From: Nonomuraea typhae
GTDB taxonomy: Bacteria > Actinomycetota > Actinomycetes > Streptosporangiales > Streptosporangiaceae
Assembly (NCBI RefSeq): GCF_009760925.1
Contig: NZ_VRLV01000012.1
Span: forward strand, 62,001-126,000
Direction of reading: 5' to 3'
Length of the DNA: 64,000 bases
This document shows positions 9,271-17,836 of the stretch, piece after piece; within the stretch, counting starts at the first letter, position 1, and every line of letters begins with the position of its first letter. A model generated the notes under the pieces. That model saw only the letters and a list, made by a program, of their open reading frames with translations, was not told where the DNA came from and did no database searches. Position numbers and translations under genes: made by a program.

Positions 9271-10481
9271 GTACGCCCGGGATCTCGGGGAGTGAAGCGT
9301 TCGGCGATGCGGTGCGCGTTGGTCTCGGCCAGGCCGCGGGCGGCCTTGCGGAGGGGCAGGCCGAAGGCGGTTACCGCGGTCACCAGTGTGTGCATCACCG
9401 AGTCGATCTTGGTGAAGGCGGCTTCCGCCGTGGGTTCGATGTCGCCGAACAACACCCACCACCACCAGGCGTTCGTCATGACATTGGCGAGAAAGTCCGG
9501 CACAACCGGAATGCCCCGGCTCAGCAGGGCCGCCTCCGCCTCCGGCAGCGTGGGCAGGTTGGCTCCTTCGACCACGAGCCCGGCCCGGATGCGTTCGGCC
9601 TCCGGCGGGCCGATGACGTACGACATCGCGGCGGGCACCAGCAGATCCGCCGGCACGTCCAGCCAGCTCTCCCGGGGGGCCGACCGGAAGCCGGGGCGCA
9701 GGCGGGTGCGGTCGACGACGCCGTGGGCGTCCCGGGCGGCCAGCATGGACTCGACGTCGAGGCCGGACGGGTCCGCGATCAGGCCGTCGCGGTCGGCCAC
9801 GCCCACGACGCGTACCCCGGCCCGGGCGAGGTACCGGGCGGCGGCCCCGCCGATCGAGCCGAACCCCTGGACGACGGCGGTCTCGATCGGCGGGCGGTGG
9901 GCGTCGGTGGCCTCGCTCGGTGTGCCGAGGGCGGCGGCGGTCTCGAGGGCGGCGGCGGTCTCGAGGGCGGCGCGGGCCACGCCGTACCCGCCGACGAGGT
10001 CGGCCAGCGCCACCCCCTCGACCGTCACGGCCATCGCCGCCCGCAACCGGGCCCGCGCGGCGGCCTGGTCCTCGACCAGGGCGAACGCGGCCTCGACCGT
10101 GGATTGCAGCCCGAGGCCGGCGGCGATCGCGTCCAGAGTCTCCTGACGCAGGCCGAAGTCCTCGCCGGTGTTCCATTGGGCGCGCACGATCGGCAGCACG
10201 GCGGTGAGGAAGCGCTTGAGCACCTGATGGGCACGCGGGTCCAGGGGGTCGATGTCGATGCCCCCTTTGGCGCCGCCGAGAGGCACATACCGGTCACCCG
10301 GGGTGTAGACCAGCGCTTCCTTCAGGGACATGCCGCGCGCCAGCCCCCGTACCTCCTCCAGCGTGCACCCGTCGCGCAACCGCAGCCCGCCGCTGGCCAC
10401 GCCGCGCACGAGGGTGTCGATGACGACGTACCCGTGCCGCCCCGTGACGGGGTCGGTCCAGGTGATCTCCAACAGGCTCAC
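9267..10481 (-). CDS. Glu/Leu/Phe/Val-type amino-acid dehydrogenase
   Basis: 404 residues from a GTG that overlaps the upstream stop (GTGA). The catalytic region reads LKEALVYTPGD then VPLGGAKGGIDIDP (residues ~55-85) with the substrate and catalytic lysines of the family, followed by NTGEDFG. The C-terminal Rossmann domain has VQGFGSIGGAAARYL near residue 210 and the VEGANLPT motif near 310. The family deaminates an amino acid oxidatively to the 2-oxo acid with NAD(P). Last gene of an eight-gene minus-strand operon, it could feed the decarboxylase just upstream. A short in-frame duplication (ALETAA twice, ~9930-9975) sits in a loop. Substrate unknown. Confidence 0.88.
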   Translation of the reverse strand: MSLLEITWTDPVTGRHGYVVIDTLVRGVASGGLRLRDGCTLEEVRGLARGMSLKEALVYTPGDRYVPLGGAKGGIDIDPLDPRAHQVLKRFLTAVLPIVRAQWNTGEDFGLRQETLDAIAAGLGLQSTVEAAFALVEDQAAARARLRAAMAVTVEGVALADLVGGYGVARAALETAAALETAAALGTPSEATDAHRPPIETAVVQGFGSIGGAAARYLARAGVRVVGVADRDGLIADPSGLDVESMLAARDAHGVVDRTRLRPGFRSAPRESWLDVPADLLVPAAMSYVIGPPEAERIRAGLVVEGANLPTLPEAEAALLSRGIPVVPDFLANVMTNAWWWWVLFGDIEPTAEAAFTKIDSVMHTLVTAVTAFGLPLRKAARGLAETNAHRIAERFTPRDPGRT

Positions 10482-12100
10482 GGGGTCTCCTCCACGTTCG
10501 CGAGCGGTGTCTCCCTCACATGCACGAGCGTCGGCCGGTCGGCGGCCAGGGCTTCCTTGACCGCCGCGGTCAGGCTTTCCTCGTCGCCGGCCCGCACGCC
10601 GTACGCGCCCAGCGACCGCGCGAGCATCACGAAGTCCGGCGACGGCAGCTCCACGGCCTGCACGGGATCCTGCCGGGACACCATCTCCGCGCGAATCTCC
10701 CCATAGCCACCGTTGTCCACGACCACGACCGGCAACGCCAGCCCGAGCTGGGCGGCGGCGGCCAGTTCGGCGATCGTGAACATCACCCCGCCATCGCCCA
10801 TCAGCGCCGCCACGGCCCGCCCCGGCAGCGCCACCGCCGCACCCATGGCGGCCGGCAGCCCGTACCCGAGCGTGCCGTACCCGGTCGGATGGAGGAACCG
10901 CGACGGCCCGTACGCCGGCAGCCCGGTCAGCGCGCCGTAGTAGCAGATCATGGCGCTGTCACCGGCCACGATCCCGCCGCGCCCGACGCCCTCGGCCAGC
11001 GCCCGCACGATCCACCGCCACCGCCCGCCCTCCGCCATGGCCTGCCCGTCCTTGATCGCCCGCCACCGCGCAACCTCCGCCGCCGCGACCTCCGCCGCCG
11101 CGCCTCGCCCCGGCACGGGGTCCAGCAGCGCGAGGAGCCGGTCGAGGGTCGCCGCGGCGTCGCCGGCCAGGGCGACGTCCGGCACGGCGTTGGTGACCAG
11201 CTGCGCCGGGTCGGCGTCCACCCGCACCACCGGCCCGGTGAACTCCAGCGGCCCGTGCCACAGATCCGACGGCGCCAGCTCGCTCCCCACCACCAGGACC
11301 GCCCCCGCCCGCCGGGCGATCTCGGCTACGGCCGGCAGATGCATCCCGGCCCCCAGCGCCAGCGGATGGTCGTCGGGCAGCACCCCCTTCCCATTGGCCG
11401 TGGTCACCACGGCCGCCCCCAGCCGCTCGGCGACCATGCGCACCTGCGGGGCGGCCCAGCGAGCGCCCCCGCCCACGATCATCAGGGGCGCCCGCGCGGC
11501 ACCCAGCACCTGGGCGGCGGCGGCGATCATGTCGTCCGGAGGCACGGTCACCGGCACCGCGACCGGCCCGGGGGAGATCACGACGGACCGCTCCACCAGC
11601 ACGTCCAGCGGGATCTCCAGGTGCACCGGCCGAGCCCGCCCGGAGGTCAGGACGGCGAAGGCCCGGGCGAGCGCCACCGGTATCCCGGCCACGCTCGTCA
11701 CCCGGTGGCTGTAGGCGGCGACGGAGTCCATGGCCCGGCTCTGGTCCCGCGTCTCGTGCAGGAGCCCGGCTCCCGGCGTGGACCGGAGCGGCATCCCGGG
11801 CGAGATCAGCAGCACCGGGATCGAGTCCGAGTACGCCTGCCCGATCGCCGCCGCCGCGTTGAGCGTGGCGGGTCCCGAGGTCACCAGCACCACCCCCGGC
11901 CGCCCGCAGGCCCGCGCGTACCCGTCGGCCGCGTACCCCGCGCCCTGCTCGTGCCGCGTGAGCACGTGCCGCACCCGGTAGGCGGGCAGATGCCGGTAGA
12001 TCTCGAGGTTGTGCGTCCCGGGAATCCCGAAGACCGTGTCCACCCCGTGCTCGGCCAGCGCCCGCACCACCGCCTCACCCCCGGACACGGCCCCGCTCAT
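10478..12100 (-). CDS. ThDP-dependent 2-oxo-acid decarboxylase (5-guanidino-2-oxopentanoate decarboxylase-like)
   Basis: 540 residues of the acetolactate-synthase superfamily. The N-terminal domain has VFGIPGTHNLEIYRHL and the conserved ThDP-activating Glu in TRHEQGAGYAADGYAR (~52). The C-terminal ThDP/Mg site is MGDGGVMFTIAEL, with the matching Asn in VVVDNGGYGEI. The THNLEIYRHL signature and overall layout resemble proteins annotated as 5-guanidino-2-oxopentanoate decarboxylase, which converts 2-oxoarginine to 4-guanidinobutanal. ATGA and GTGA overlaps on both sides place it between the acyl-CoA synthetase and the amino-acid dehydrogenase. The exact substrate is inference. Confidence 0.83.
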   Translation of the reverse strand: MSGAVSGGEAVVRALAEHGVDTVFGIPGTHNLEIYRHLPAYRVRHVLTRHEQGAGYAADGYARACGRPGVVLVTSGPATLNAAAAIGQAYSDSIPVLLISPGMPLRSTPGAGLLHETRDQSRAMDSVAAYSHRVTSVAGIPVALARAFAVLTSGRARPVHLEIPLDVLVERSVVISPGPVAVPVTVPPDDMIAAAAQVLGAARAPLMIVGGGARWAAPQVRMVAERLGAAVVTTANGKGVLPDDHPLALGAGMHLPAVAEIARRAGAVLVVGSELAPSDLWHGPLEFTGPVVRVDADPAQLVTNAVPDVALAGDAAATLDRLLALLDPVPGRGAAAEVAAAEVARWRAIKDGQAMAEGGRWRWIVRALAEGVGRGGIVAGDSAMICYYGALTGLPAYGPSRFLHPTGYGTLGYGLPAAMGAAVALPGRAVAALMGDGGVMFTIAELAAAAQLGLALPVVVVDNGGYGEIRAEMVSRQDPVQAVELPSPDFVMLARSLGAYGVRAGDEESLTAAVKEALAADRPTLVHVRETPLANVEETP

Positions 12101-14094
12101 CCCGTCACCACCAGCGCGTCCAGGGCCAGCACCCCATCCGCCCCCGCCCGGAGCGGGTTGATCTCACATTCGGCCACGTGCCCCTGCTCCGCGATCAGCC
12201 GGGACACCGCCACCACCACCCGCGCGACCGCCTCCTCGTCCACCCCCGGAGCCCCCCGCCACCCCCGCACCAGGGGATAACCCCGGAGCCGCCGCAGGAG
12301 CCCCAAGGCCCCGTCCACATCGACGGGCGCCAGCGCAACGGCCACATCCCCATACAACTCGCTCATCGTCCCCCCCATGCCGGCCACGACCACCGCCCCG
12401 AAGGCAGGATCCCGCCGCCCCCCGACGATCAGCTCCACGGTCCCGGCCCGGTTGTCCATCTCCTCGAGCACATAGTCCCCGTCACCCAGCCGCCCCCGCA
12501 TCGACTCCAGCGCCCCAGCCACAGCATCAAGATCCGGCAACCCGGTGACCACCCCGCCCACCTCGGTCTTGTGCTCCACCCACCCGGCCTTGAGCACGAA
12601 CGGCCCCGCCATCCCCTCGGCGGAGCCCGGCCACCCGGCCGCCTTCGGATACGGCACGCCGTACGCCGCGAACAACCCCCGAGCACCGAGGTACCCGCCC
12701 CCGACCTCGGCCCGGGAAGCCGCAACCGGCACAAAAGCCTGGGGAGAACGAGCCGCCAGCACGGCGGCGAGCCCCAGCGAGCGCGTGCTCTGCTCGATCG
12801 TCGCGTACGTCGGCAGCCCGTGCTCCCGCAGTGCCCGGACGGCGGCGGAGTCCCGGCACATGCTGTGCACCACGACGGGCCGCCGGTGCCGCCGCACCAG
12901 CTCCCCGAGGGTGTCCACGACGGCCAGTTCCCGCCCGGCGAGGCTGGGCGCGTCCGCGCCGTAGGAGCCGAAGTACCCGGTGAGCAGCACGCCGTCCACC
13001 TCCCCGCTGCCCAAAAGCACGTCCACGAGCTGCGCGTACGTGGCCAGGTCGCGCTCTCCGGCCCCGGTCAGGTCGATGGGATTGCGTACGGCCGCGCCAC
13101 CGGGCAGCAACGCGGCCACCGAGGCGCAGACGGCGTCCCCGAGGGCGGGCACGGCGAGCCCGGAGGCGGTGAGCAGGTCGGCCGCGAGGGCCCCCTGCCC
13201 GCCGCTGTCGCCGACGACGGCCACCCGGCTCCCCATGGGCGCGGGCGCGCCGAGCAGGAACTGGGCCAGATCGACCGCCTGCGCGGGCGTCTGGACGAGG
13301 ACCGCCCCGGCGGCGCGGCAGGCGGCCTCGACCACCGCGGTCCCGGCGGTCAGGGACCCGGTGTGGGATCGGGCGGCCGCGCGGCCGGCGTCGCTGGAGC
13401 CCACGGTCAGGACGATCACCGGTTTGCCCGCCGAGCGCAGGGTCCCGAGGGTGCGGACGAGGGCGCGGCCGTCGCCGAACGACTCCAGGTAGACCACGAC
13501 CGCCCGGGTGGCGGGGTGCGCGGCCAGGCCGTCCAGGACCTCGACGGCGGTGACGTCGGCCTGGTTGCCCACCGAGACGAACCGCGAGACCCCGATCCCG
13601 GCCTCCCCGGCCAGCCCGGCGAGTTCGAGGCCGAGCTGGCCCGACTGCGAGACGATGCCGAGCGCCCCGGGGCTGAAGGTGCCCCAGGCCAGCTCCAGCG
13701 AGGTGGCGGCGTCGTAGACGCCGAGGCAGTTGGGGCCGATGAGCCGCGCGCCGGCGGACTGGACCCGCCGGACGAGCGCGCCCTCCGCCGAAGACGACAA
13801 ACCCGCCGTTATGCCGATAAATCCGGAGACGCCCATCCCGAGGGCCTCGTCCACCAGCGCAGGCAACGACGCCGCCGGCGTGCACAGCACGGCCAGCTCC
13901 GGCGCCTCGGGCAACGCCCCCAGCGAGGGCACCGCCCGTACCCCCTCGACGAGGGCGCCGGAACGGCTGACCAGATGCACCTTGCGCCGATGCGCACCCC
14001 GCAGCGCCCCGCGAGCCAGCCAGTACCCCCACTTGGCCGGGTCCGCCGAGGCGCCGACGACCGCGACGGAGGCCGGATCGGAGAAGACCCTCAT
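12097..14094 (-). CDS. NDP-forming acyl-CoA synthetase (fused alpha and beta subunits)
   Basis: 665 residues. The start is the ATG overlapping the acyl-CoA dehydrogenase stop; the frame is open beyond it only as antisense-like sequence. Residues 1-120 form a CoA-binding domain (VAVVGASADPAKWGYWL). The succinyl-CoA-ligase-like flavodoxin domains follow, with GPNCLGVYD (~125), IVSQSGQLGLEL (~150) and the phosphorylatable-histidine stretch AAARSHTGSL (~250). The C-terminal ATP-grasp part starts near 450 (FVLKAGWVEHKTEVGGV). The family makes acyl-CoA from an acid, CoA and ATP with release of ADP. It would activate the acid for the dehydrogenase encoded just upstream. Confidence 0.9.
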   Translation of the reverse strand: MRVFSDPASVAVVGASADPAKWGYWLARGALRGAHRRKVHLVSRSGALVEGVRAVPSLGALPEAPELAVLCTPAASLPALVDEALGMGVSGFIGITAGLSSSAEGALVRRVQSAGARLIGPNCLGVYDAATSLELAWGTFSPGALGIVSQSGQLGLELAGLAGEAGIGVSRFVSVGNQADVTAVEVLDGLAAHPATRAVVVYLESFGDGRALVRTLGTLRSAGKPVIVLTVGSSDAGRAAARSHTGSLTAGTAVVEAACRAAGAVLVQTPAQAVDLAQFLLGAPAPMGSRVAVVGDSGGQGALAADLLTASGLAVPALGDAVCASVAALLPGGAAVRNPIDLTGAGERDLATYAQLVDVLLGSGEVDGVLLTGYFGSYGADAPSLAGRELAVVDTLGELVRRHRRPVVVHSMCRDSAAVRALREHGLPTYATIEQSTRSLGLAAVLAARSPQAFVPVAASRAEVGGGYLGARGLFAAYGVPYPKAAGWPGSAEGMAGPFVLKAGWVEHKTEVGGVVTGLPDLDAVAGALESMRGRLGDGDYVLEEMDNRAGTVELIVGGRRDPAFGAVVVAGMGGTMSELYGDVAVALAPVDVDGALGLLRRLRGYPLVRGWRGAPGVDEEAVARVVVAVSRLIAEQGHVAECEINPLRAGADGVLALDALVVTG

Positions 14095-15251
14095 CGCGCC
14101 AGCGACCGGGAGATGATGAGCCGCTGGATGTCGGAGGTGCCCTCTTCGATCTCCTCCAGCTTGGCGTCCCGCATCCACTTCTCCAGCAGGAACTCCCGCG
14201 AGTACCCCCACCCGCCATGGGTCTGCAGGGCGGCCCAGGTGCACCACATGGCGTTCTCCGAGGCGGTCACCTTGGCGATGGCCGCCTCCTCCGCGCAGGG
14301 CAGCCCGGCGTCGTGCACGCGCGCGGCCCGCAGGGTCAGCAGGTGCGAGGCGTCGACCTTGGCCGCCATGTCGGCCAGCCGGAAGGCGACCGCCTGATGG
14401 CCGACGATGGGCACGCCGAACTGCTCCCGCGACTTGGCGTACTCGAGGGCGGTGTCGAGCGCGGCCCTGGCCAGCCCGGTGCAGGCGGCCGCGATGAGGA
14501 TCCGGGAGGCGTCGAAGGTCCGCATCAGCCCGTAGAACCCCTGGCCCTCCTCGCCCAGCCGGTGGGAGGCCGGAACCCGCACCCCGTCCAGGAACACCTC
14601 GGCGCTGACGATGGCCCGCTGCCCCATCTTGGGCAGCGCCCGCCCGACGCGCAGACCAGGAGTGTCCCGCTCCACCACGAAGGCGGTCACCCCGCGCGAG
14701 CGCGTGCCGGGCGCCACGGTGGCGAAGACCACGATCCACCGCGCATAGGGCGCGTTGGAGATCCACGTCTTCTGCCCGGTCAGCATGTACGCCTCGCCGT
14801 CCCGCTCGGCCCGGGTGGTCAGCGCGGCGGCGTCGGAGCCGACACCCGGCTCGGTCACGGCCAGCGCGGTCAGCGGCGGATCGTCGCCGGTCAGCGGGGA
14901 CAGCCACCGCCGCTTCTGCGCAGGGGTGCCCAGCGCCTCGACCGGCCCGGCGAAGAAGCCGTTGGAGGTGAGCAGGTTGCCGATGCCGATGTCGCCGTAG
15001 CACAGCTCCTCGGTCACCAGTGCCTGGGTGAGCAGGTCGCCGACCCCGCCCCCGCCGTACTCCCCGGGCAGCATGAACGAGGTCAGCCCCAGCTTGGCCG
15101 CCTTGGCCCACAGGTCCAGGGGCGAGTCGTGGTCGGCGTCGTCGACCTCGCGGGCCCGGGGCCGGATCTCGCGCAGCGCGAAGTCGCGGGCCAGGGCCAC
15201 GAAGTCACGCTGCTCGCCGGTCAGCTCCAGTCCGTCTCTGATGGCACGCAT
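14091..15251 (-). CDS. Acyl-CoA dehydrogenase
   Basis: 386 residues, usual length. Diagnostic motifs are present in order: LPGEYGGGGVGDL (~65), the FAD segment ALAVTEPGVGSDAAAL (~130), GQKTWISNAPYA (~158), SREQFGVPIVGHQAV (~270) and LQTHGGWGYSREF (~335). The catalytic base is in EEIEEGTSDIQR (~373). It oxidises an acyl-CoA at the alpha-beta position using FAD. Its gene lies eight bases after the transporter ATPase gene and overlaps the acyl-CoA synthetase gene, so it is part of the same catabolic operon. Confidence 0.94.
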   Translation of the reverse strand: MRAIRDGLELTGEQRDFVALARDFALREIRPRAREVDDADHDSPLDLWAKAAKLGLTSFMLPGEYGGGGVGDLLTQALVTEELCYGDIGIGNLLTSNGFFAGPVEALGTPAQKRRWLSPLTGDDPPLTALAVTEPGVGSDAAALTTRAERDGEAYMLTGQKTWISNAPYARWIVVFATVAPGTRSRGVTAFVVERDTPGLRVGRALPKMGQRAIVSAEVFLDGVRVPASHRLGEEGQGFYGLMRTFDASRILIAAACTGLARAALDTALEYAKSREQFGVPIVGHQAVAFRLADMAAKVDASHLLTLRAARVHDAGLPCAEEAAIAKVTASENAMWCTWAALQTHGGWGYSREFLLEKWMRDAKLEEIEEGTSDIQRLIISRSLAR

Positions 15252-15258
15252 GGCTCTC

Positions 15259-16230
15259 CTAGGCGGGGACGTTGACGCAGTCGTGGGGGTTCCAGTGCGC
15301 GACGATCTCGTCGCCGGGCCTGGGGAGCGGGTCGGGCCGTACGGCGGTGCGGGCGACCAGGCGCTGCCCGTCGGGCCGTTCGACCTCGATGCGCAGCCCG
15401 CCGCCCACGTAGATCACCTCGCGCACGACGGCGGGGAGCCCGGGTTCGCCGGGCGGCAGGACGCGCAGGTGCTGCGGGCGGACCAGCAGCAGGCCGTCCT
15501 CGCCGGGCAGCAGGTTGGACTCGCCCAGGAACTCGGCCACGTACCGCGAGGCGGGCTTCTCGTACAGCTCCTGCGGCGTGCCGACCTGCACGATGCGGCC
15601 CTCGCGCAGCAGGGCGACCCGGTCGGACATGGTCAGCGCCTCCTCCTGGTCGTGGGTGACGAAGACGAAGGTGATGCCGAGCTCGCGGTGCAGCCGCTTG
15701 ATCTCGAGCTGGAGCTGCTCGCGCAGCCGCTTGTCGAGGGCGCCCAGCGGCTCGTCCATGAGCAGCACCCGGGGCTGGAAGACGATCGCGCGGGCCAGCG
15801 CGACCCGCTGCTGCTGGCCGCCGGAGAGCTGGGCGGGCCGCCGCTCGCCGAGCGCGCCGAGTTCGACGACCTCCAGCGCCCGCCTCACCCGGCGGCGCAG
15901 CTCCTCGCCCCTGACCTTGCGGCGGCGCAGCGGGAAGGCGACGTTCTCGAAGACGCTCATGTGCGGGAAGAGTGCGTAGTGCTGGAAGACCATGCCGAGC
16001 TCGCGCCGGTGCGGCGGCACGCCGGTGATGTCGCCGCCGTCCACGAGCACCGACCCCGAGGTCGGCTCGGTGAACCCGGCCACCACGTTGAGCAGCGTGG
16101 ACTTGCCCGAGCCGCTGCTGCCCAGGAGCGTCATGAACTCGCCCGCCGCCACGCGCAGCGACACCTCGTCCAGCGCGAGCGAGCCCGGATACCGCTTGGT
16201 GACCGCGCGTACGTCGACGGCGCCTGTCAT
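15259..16230 (-). CDS. ABC transporter ATP-binding protein, PotA-like
   Basis: 323 residues starting at an ATG that overlaps the permease stop. Walker A is GSSGSGKST (~38), the Q-loop region VFQHYALFPHMSV, the signature LSGGQQQRVALARAI (~135) and Walker B LLMDEPLGALD with the H-loop Asp/His pair THD. A TOBE-like C-terminal region follows (LLVRPQHLRVLPPGE). This layout is that of spermidine/putrescine-type (PotA, CUT1/POPT) ATPases. It energises the two permeases encoded immediately before it. Confidence 0.93.
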   Translation of the reverse strand: MTGAVDVRAVTKRYPGSLALDEVSLRVAAGEFMTLLGSSGSGKSTLLNVVAGFTEPTSGSVLVDGGDITGVPPHRRELGMVFQHYALFPHMSVFENVAFPLRRRKVRGEELRRRVRRALEVVELGALGERRPAQLSGGQQQRVALARAIVFQPRVLLMDEPLGALDKRLREQLQLEIKRLHRELGITFVFVTHDQEEALTMSDRVALLREGRIVQVGTPQELYEKPASRYVAEFLGESNLLPGEDGLLLVRPQHLRVLPPGEPGLPAVVREVIYVGGGLRIEVERPDGQRLVARTAVRPDPLPRPGDEIVAHWNPHDCVNVPA

Positions 16231-17012
16231 GCCTTCCTCCGTCTCACGAGCCGGGAGAGCCCGGCGGTGGCGAACAACGCCAGCGTGGCCAGCAGCAACA
16301 TGGTCGAGACGGCCGCCACGGTGGGGTCGATCTGCACGCGCACGCCCGACCACATCTGCACCGGCAGCGTCGTCAGGTCCGGCCCGGACAGGAACACCCC
16401 GGTCACCACCTCGTCGAAGGAGGTGACGAACGCGAAGAGCGCCCCCGCGGCCAGGCCGGGCGCGATGAGCGGCAGCGTCACCCGGGCGAACGTGCTGACC
16501 GGCCCGGCCCCCAGGCTCATCGCCGCCTGTTCCAGCCGCCGGTCGAAGGAGACCAGCGACGACGAGACCGTGATCACCACGTACGGCACGGCCAGCGCGG
16601 TGTGCACGAGCACGAAGCCGAGCGTGGTCTGCGTGAGCCCGAGCTCCAGGAAGGTCGCGTACACGGCCAGCCCGACGATCACGTACGGCACCAGCACCGG
16701 CGCCATGAGCAGCCCGGAGACCAGGGCGCGCAGGGGATACCGGCCCCGCACGACGCCGAGGGCGGCAGCCGTACCCAGCACGAGGGAGAGCAGCGTGACC
16801 AGGACGGCAACCCGGAGACTGGCCAGGGCGCTGTCCAGCCAGGTGGGGTCGGTGAAGAAGTTCTCGTACCAGCGCGCCGACCACTCCTTGGGCGGGAACT
16901 CCAGAAAGGAACTGGCCGAGAAGGAGGCCGGGATCACCACGAAGACCGGCAGCACCAGGTAGACGGCGGTCAGCCCGGCCAGCGCGCACAGCAGGATCCG
17001 GCCGGGCCTCAC
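16227..17012 (-). CDS. ABC transporter permease, PotC-like
   Basis: 261 residues from a GTG inside a GTGA overlap with the first permease. About six transmembrane helices; the cytoplasmic loop EQAAMSLGAGPVSTFARVTLPLIAPGL (EAA-loop equivalent) near residue 170 couples to the ATPase. The order substrate-binding protein, PotB-like, PotC-like, PotA-like is the standard polyamine-type importer order. Confidence 0.92.
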   Translation of the reverse strand: MRPGRILLCALAGLTAVYLVLPVFVVIPASFSASSFLEFPPKEWSARWYENFFTDPTWLDSALASLRVAVLVTLLSLVLGTAAALGVVRGRYPLRALVSGLLMAPVLVPYVIVGLAVYATFLELGLTQTTLGFVLVHTALAVPYVVITVSSSLVSFDRRLEQAAMSLGAGPVSTFARVTLPLIAPGLAAGALFAFVTSFDEVVTGVFLSGPDLTTLPVQMWSGVRVQIDPTVAAVSTMLLLATLALFATAGLSRLVRRRKA

Positions 17013-17836
17013 GAGCCGCCGCCGATCATCTTGCGCAGGTCCACGAGCCGGGAGGCGATCAGCAGCAGCGCCCCGGTCACCAGGAGCAGGACGACGGCGA
17101 GGGCGGAGGCGAACCCCCAGCGCAGCACGCCGGACAGCTGCTGGACGATCAGTTCGCCGAGCATCACGTCCTTGGGGCCGCCGAGCAGCGCCGGGGTGAC
17201 GTAGAAGCCGAGCGTGGAGACGAACACCAGCAGCAGGGCCGCGGCGACGCCCGGCAGCGCGAGCGGCGCGTACACCCGCCAGAACGCGAAGACCGGCGTC
17301 GCGCCGAGCCCTTCCGCGGCCCGCAGCAGCCGGCGGTCGATGCCGCGCATGGTCGCGTACATCGGCAGCACCGCGAACGGCAGCATCACCTGGACCATGC
17401 CGATCGTGATGCCGGTGAGGTTGCGCAGCAGCGGCACCGGCTCGCCGGGGATGAGCGCGTTGACCACGCCGGTGTCGCGCAGCAGCAGCACCCAGGCGAA
17501 CGTGCGCACGAGCAGGCTGGTCCAGAACGGCACCAGCACCGCGGCCATGAGCACGCCCCGCCAGAACGGCCGCGCGAGCGTCATCAGGTAGGCGTAGGGG
17601 AAGCCGAGCAGCAGCGTCACCAGCGTGACCAGCCCGGCGGTGGCGAAGGTGTTGCCCAGCACGTCGAGGTAGACGGGCGAGGCGAAGAACGCCGCGTAGT
17701 TGCCGAGGCCGGGTTCCGGGTCGGTGAAGCTGCGGGCCAGCACCGAGGCCAGCGGGTAGACGAAGACGACGAGCAGGAAGGCGGCCAGCGGGAGGACGAG
17801 CGCCCCCCACCCGTCGCCGAGCCTGCGCAGGCTCAC
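17009..17836 (-). CDS. ABC transporter permease, PotB-like
   Basis: 275 residues from a GTG overlapping the stop of the binding-protein gene (GTGA). The first helix (LVLPLAAFLLVVFVYPLASVL) is followed by a periplasmic loop and five more helices. The EAA loop is LLRAAEGLGATPVFAFWRVYAPLALPGV near residue 180. It pairs with the next permease to form the channel of a polyamine-type importer. Confidence 0.92.
   Translation of the reverse strand: MSLRRLGDGWGALVLPLAAFLLVVFVYPLASVLARSFTDPEPGLGNYAAFFASPVYLDVLGNTFATAGLVTLVTLLLGFPYAYLMTLARPFWRGVLMAAVLVPFWTSLLVRTFAWVLLLRDTGVVNALIPGEPVPLLRNLTGITIGMVQVMLPFAVLPMYATMRGIDRRLLRAAEGLGATPVFAFWRVYAPLALPGVAAALLLVFVSTLGFYVTPALLGGPKDVMLGELIVQQLSGVLRWGFASALAVVLLLVTGALLLIASRLVDLRKMIGGGS

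Noticed and set aside
7720..10176. Long minus-strand open frame across the methyltransferase, MFS and dehydrogenase genes
   Set aside because: It crosses three well-supported genes and its translation is Arg/Gly/Pro-rich without motifs.
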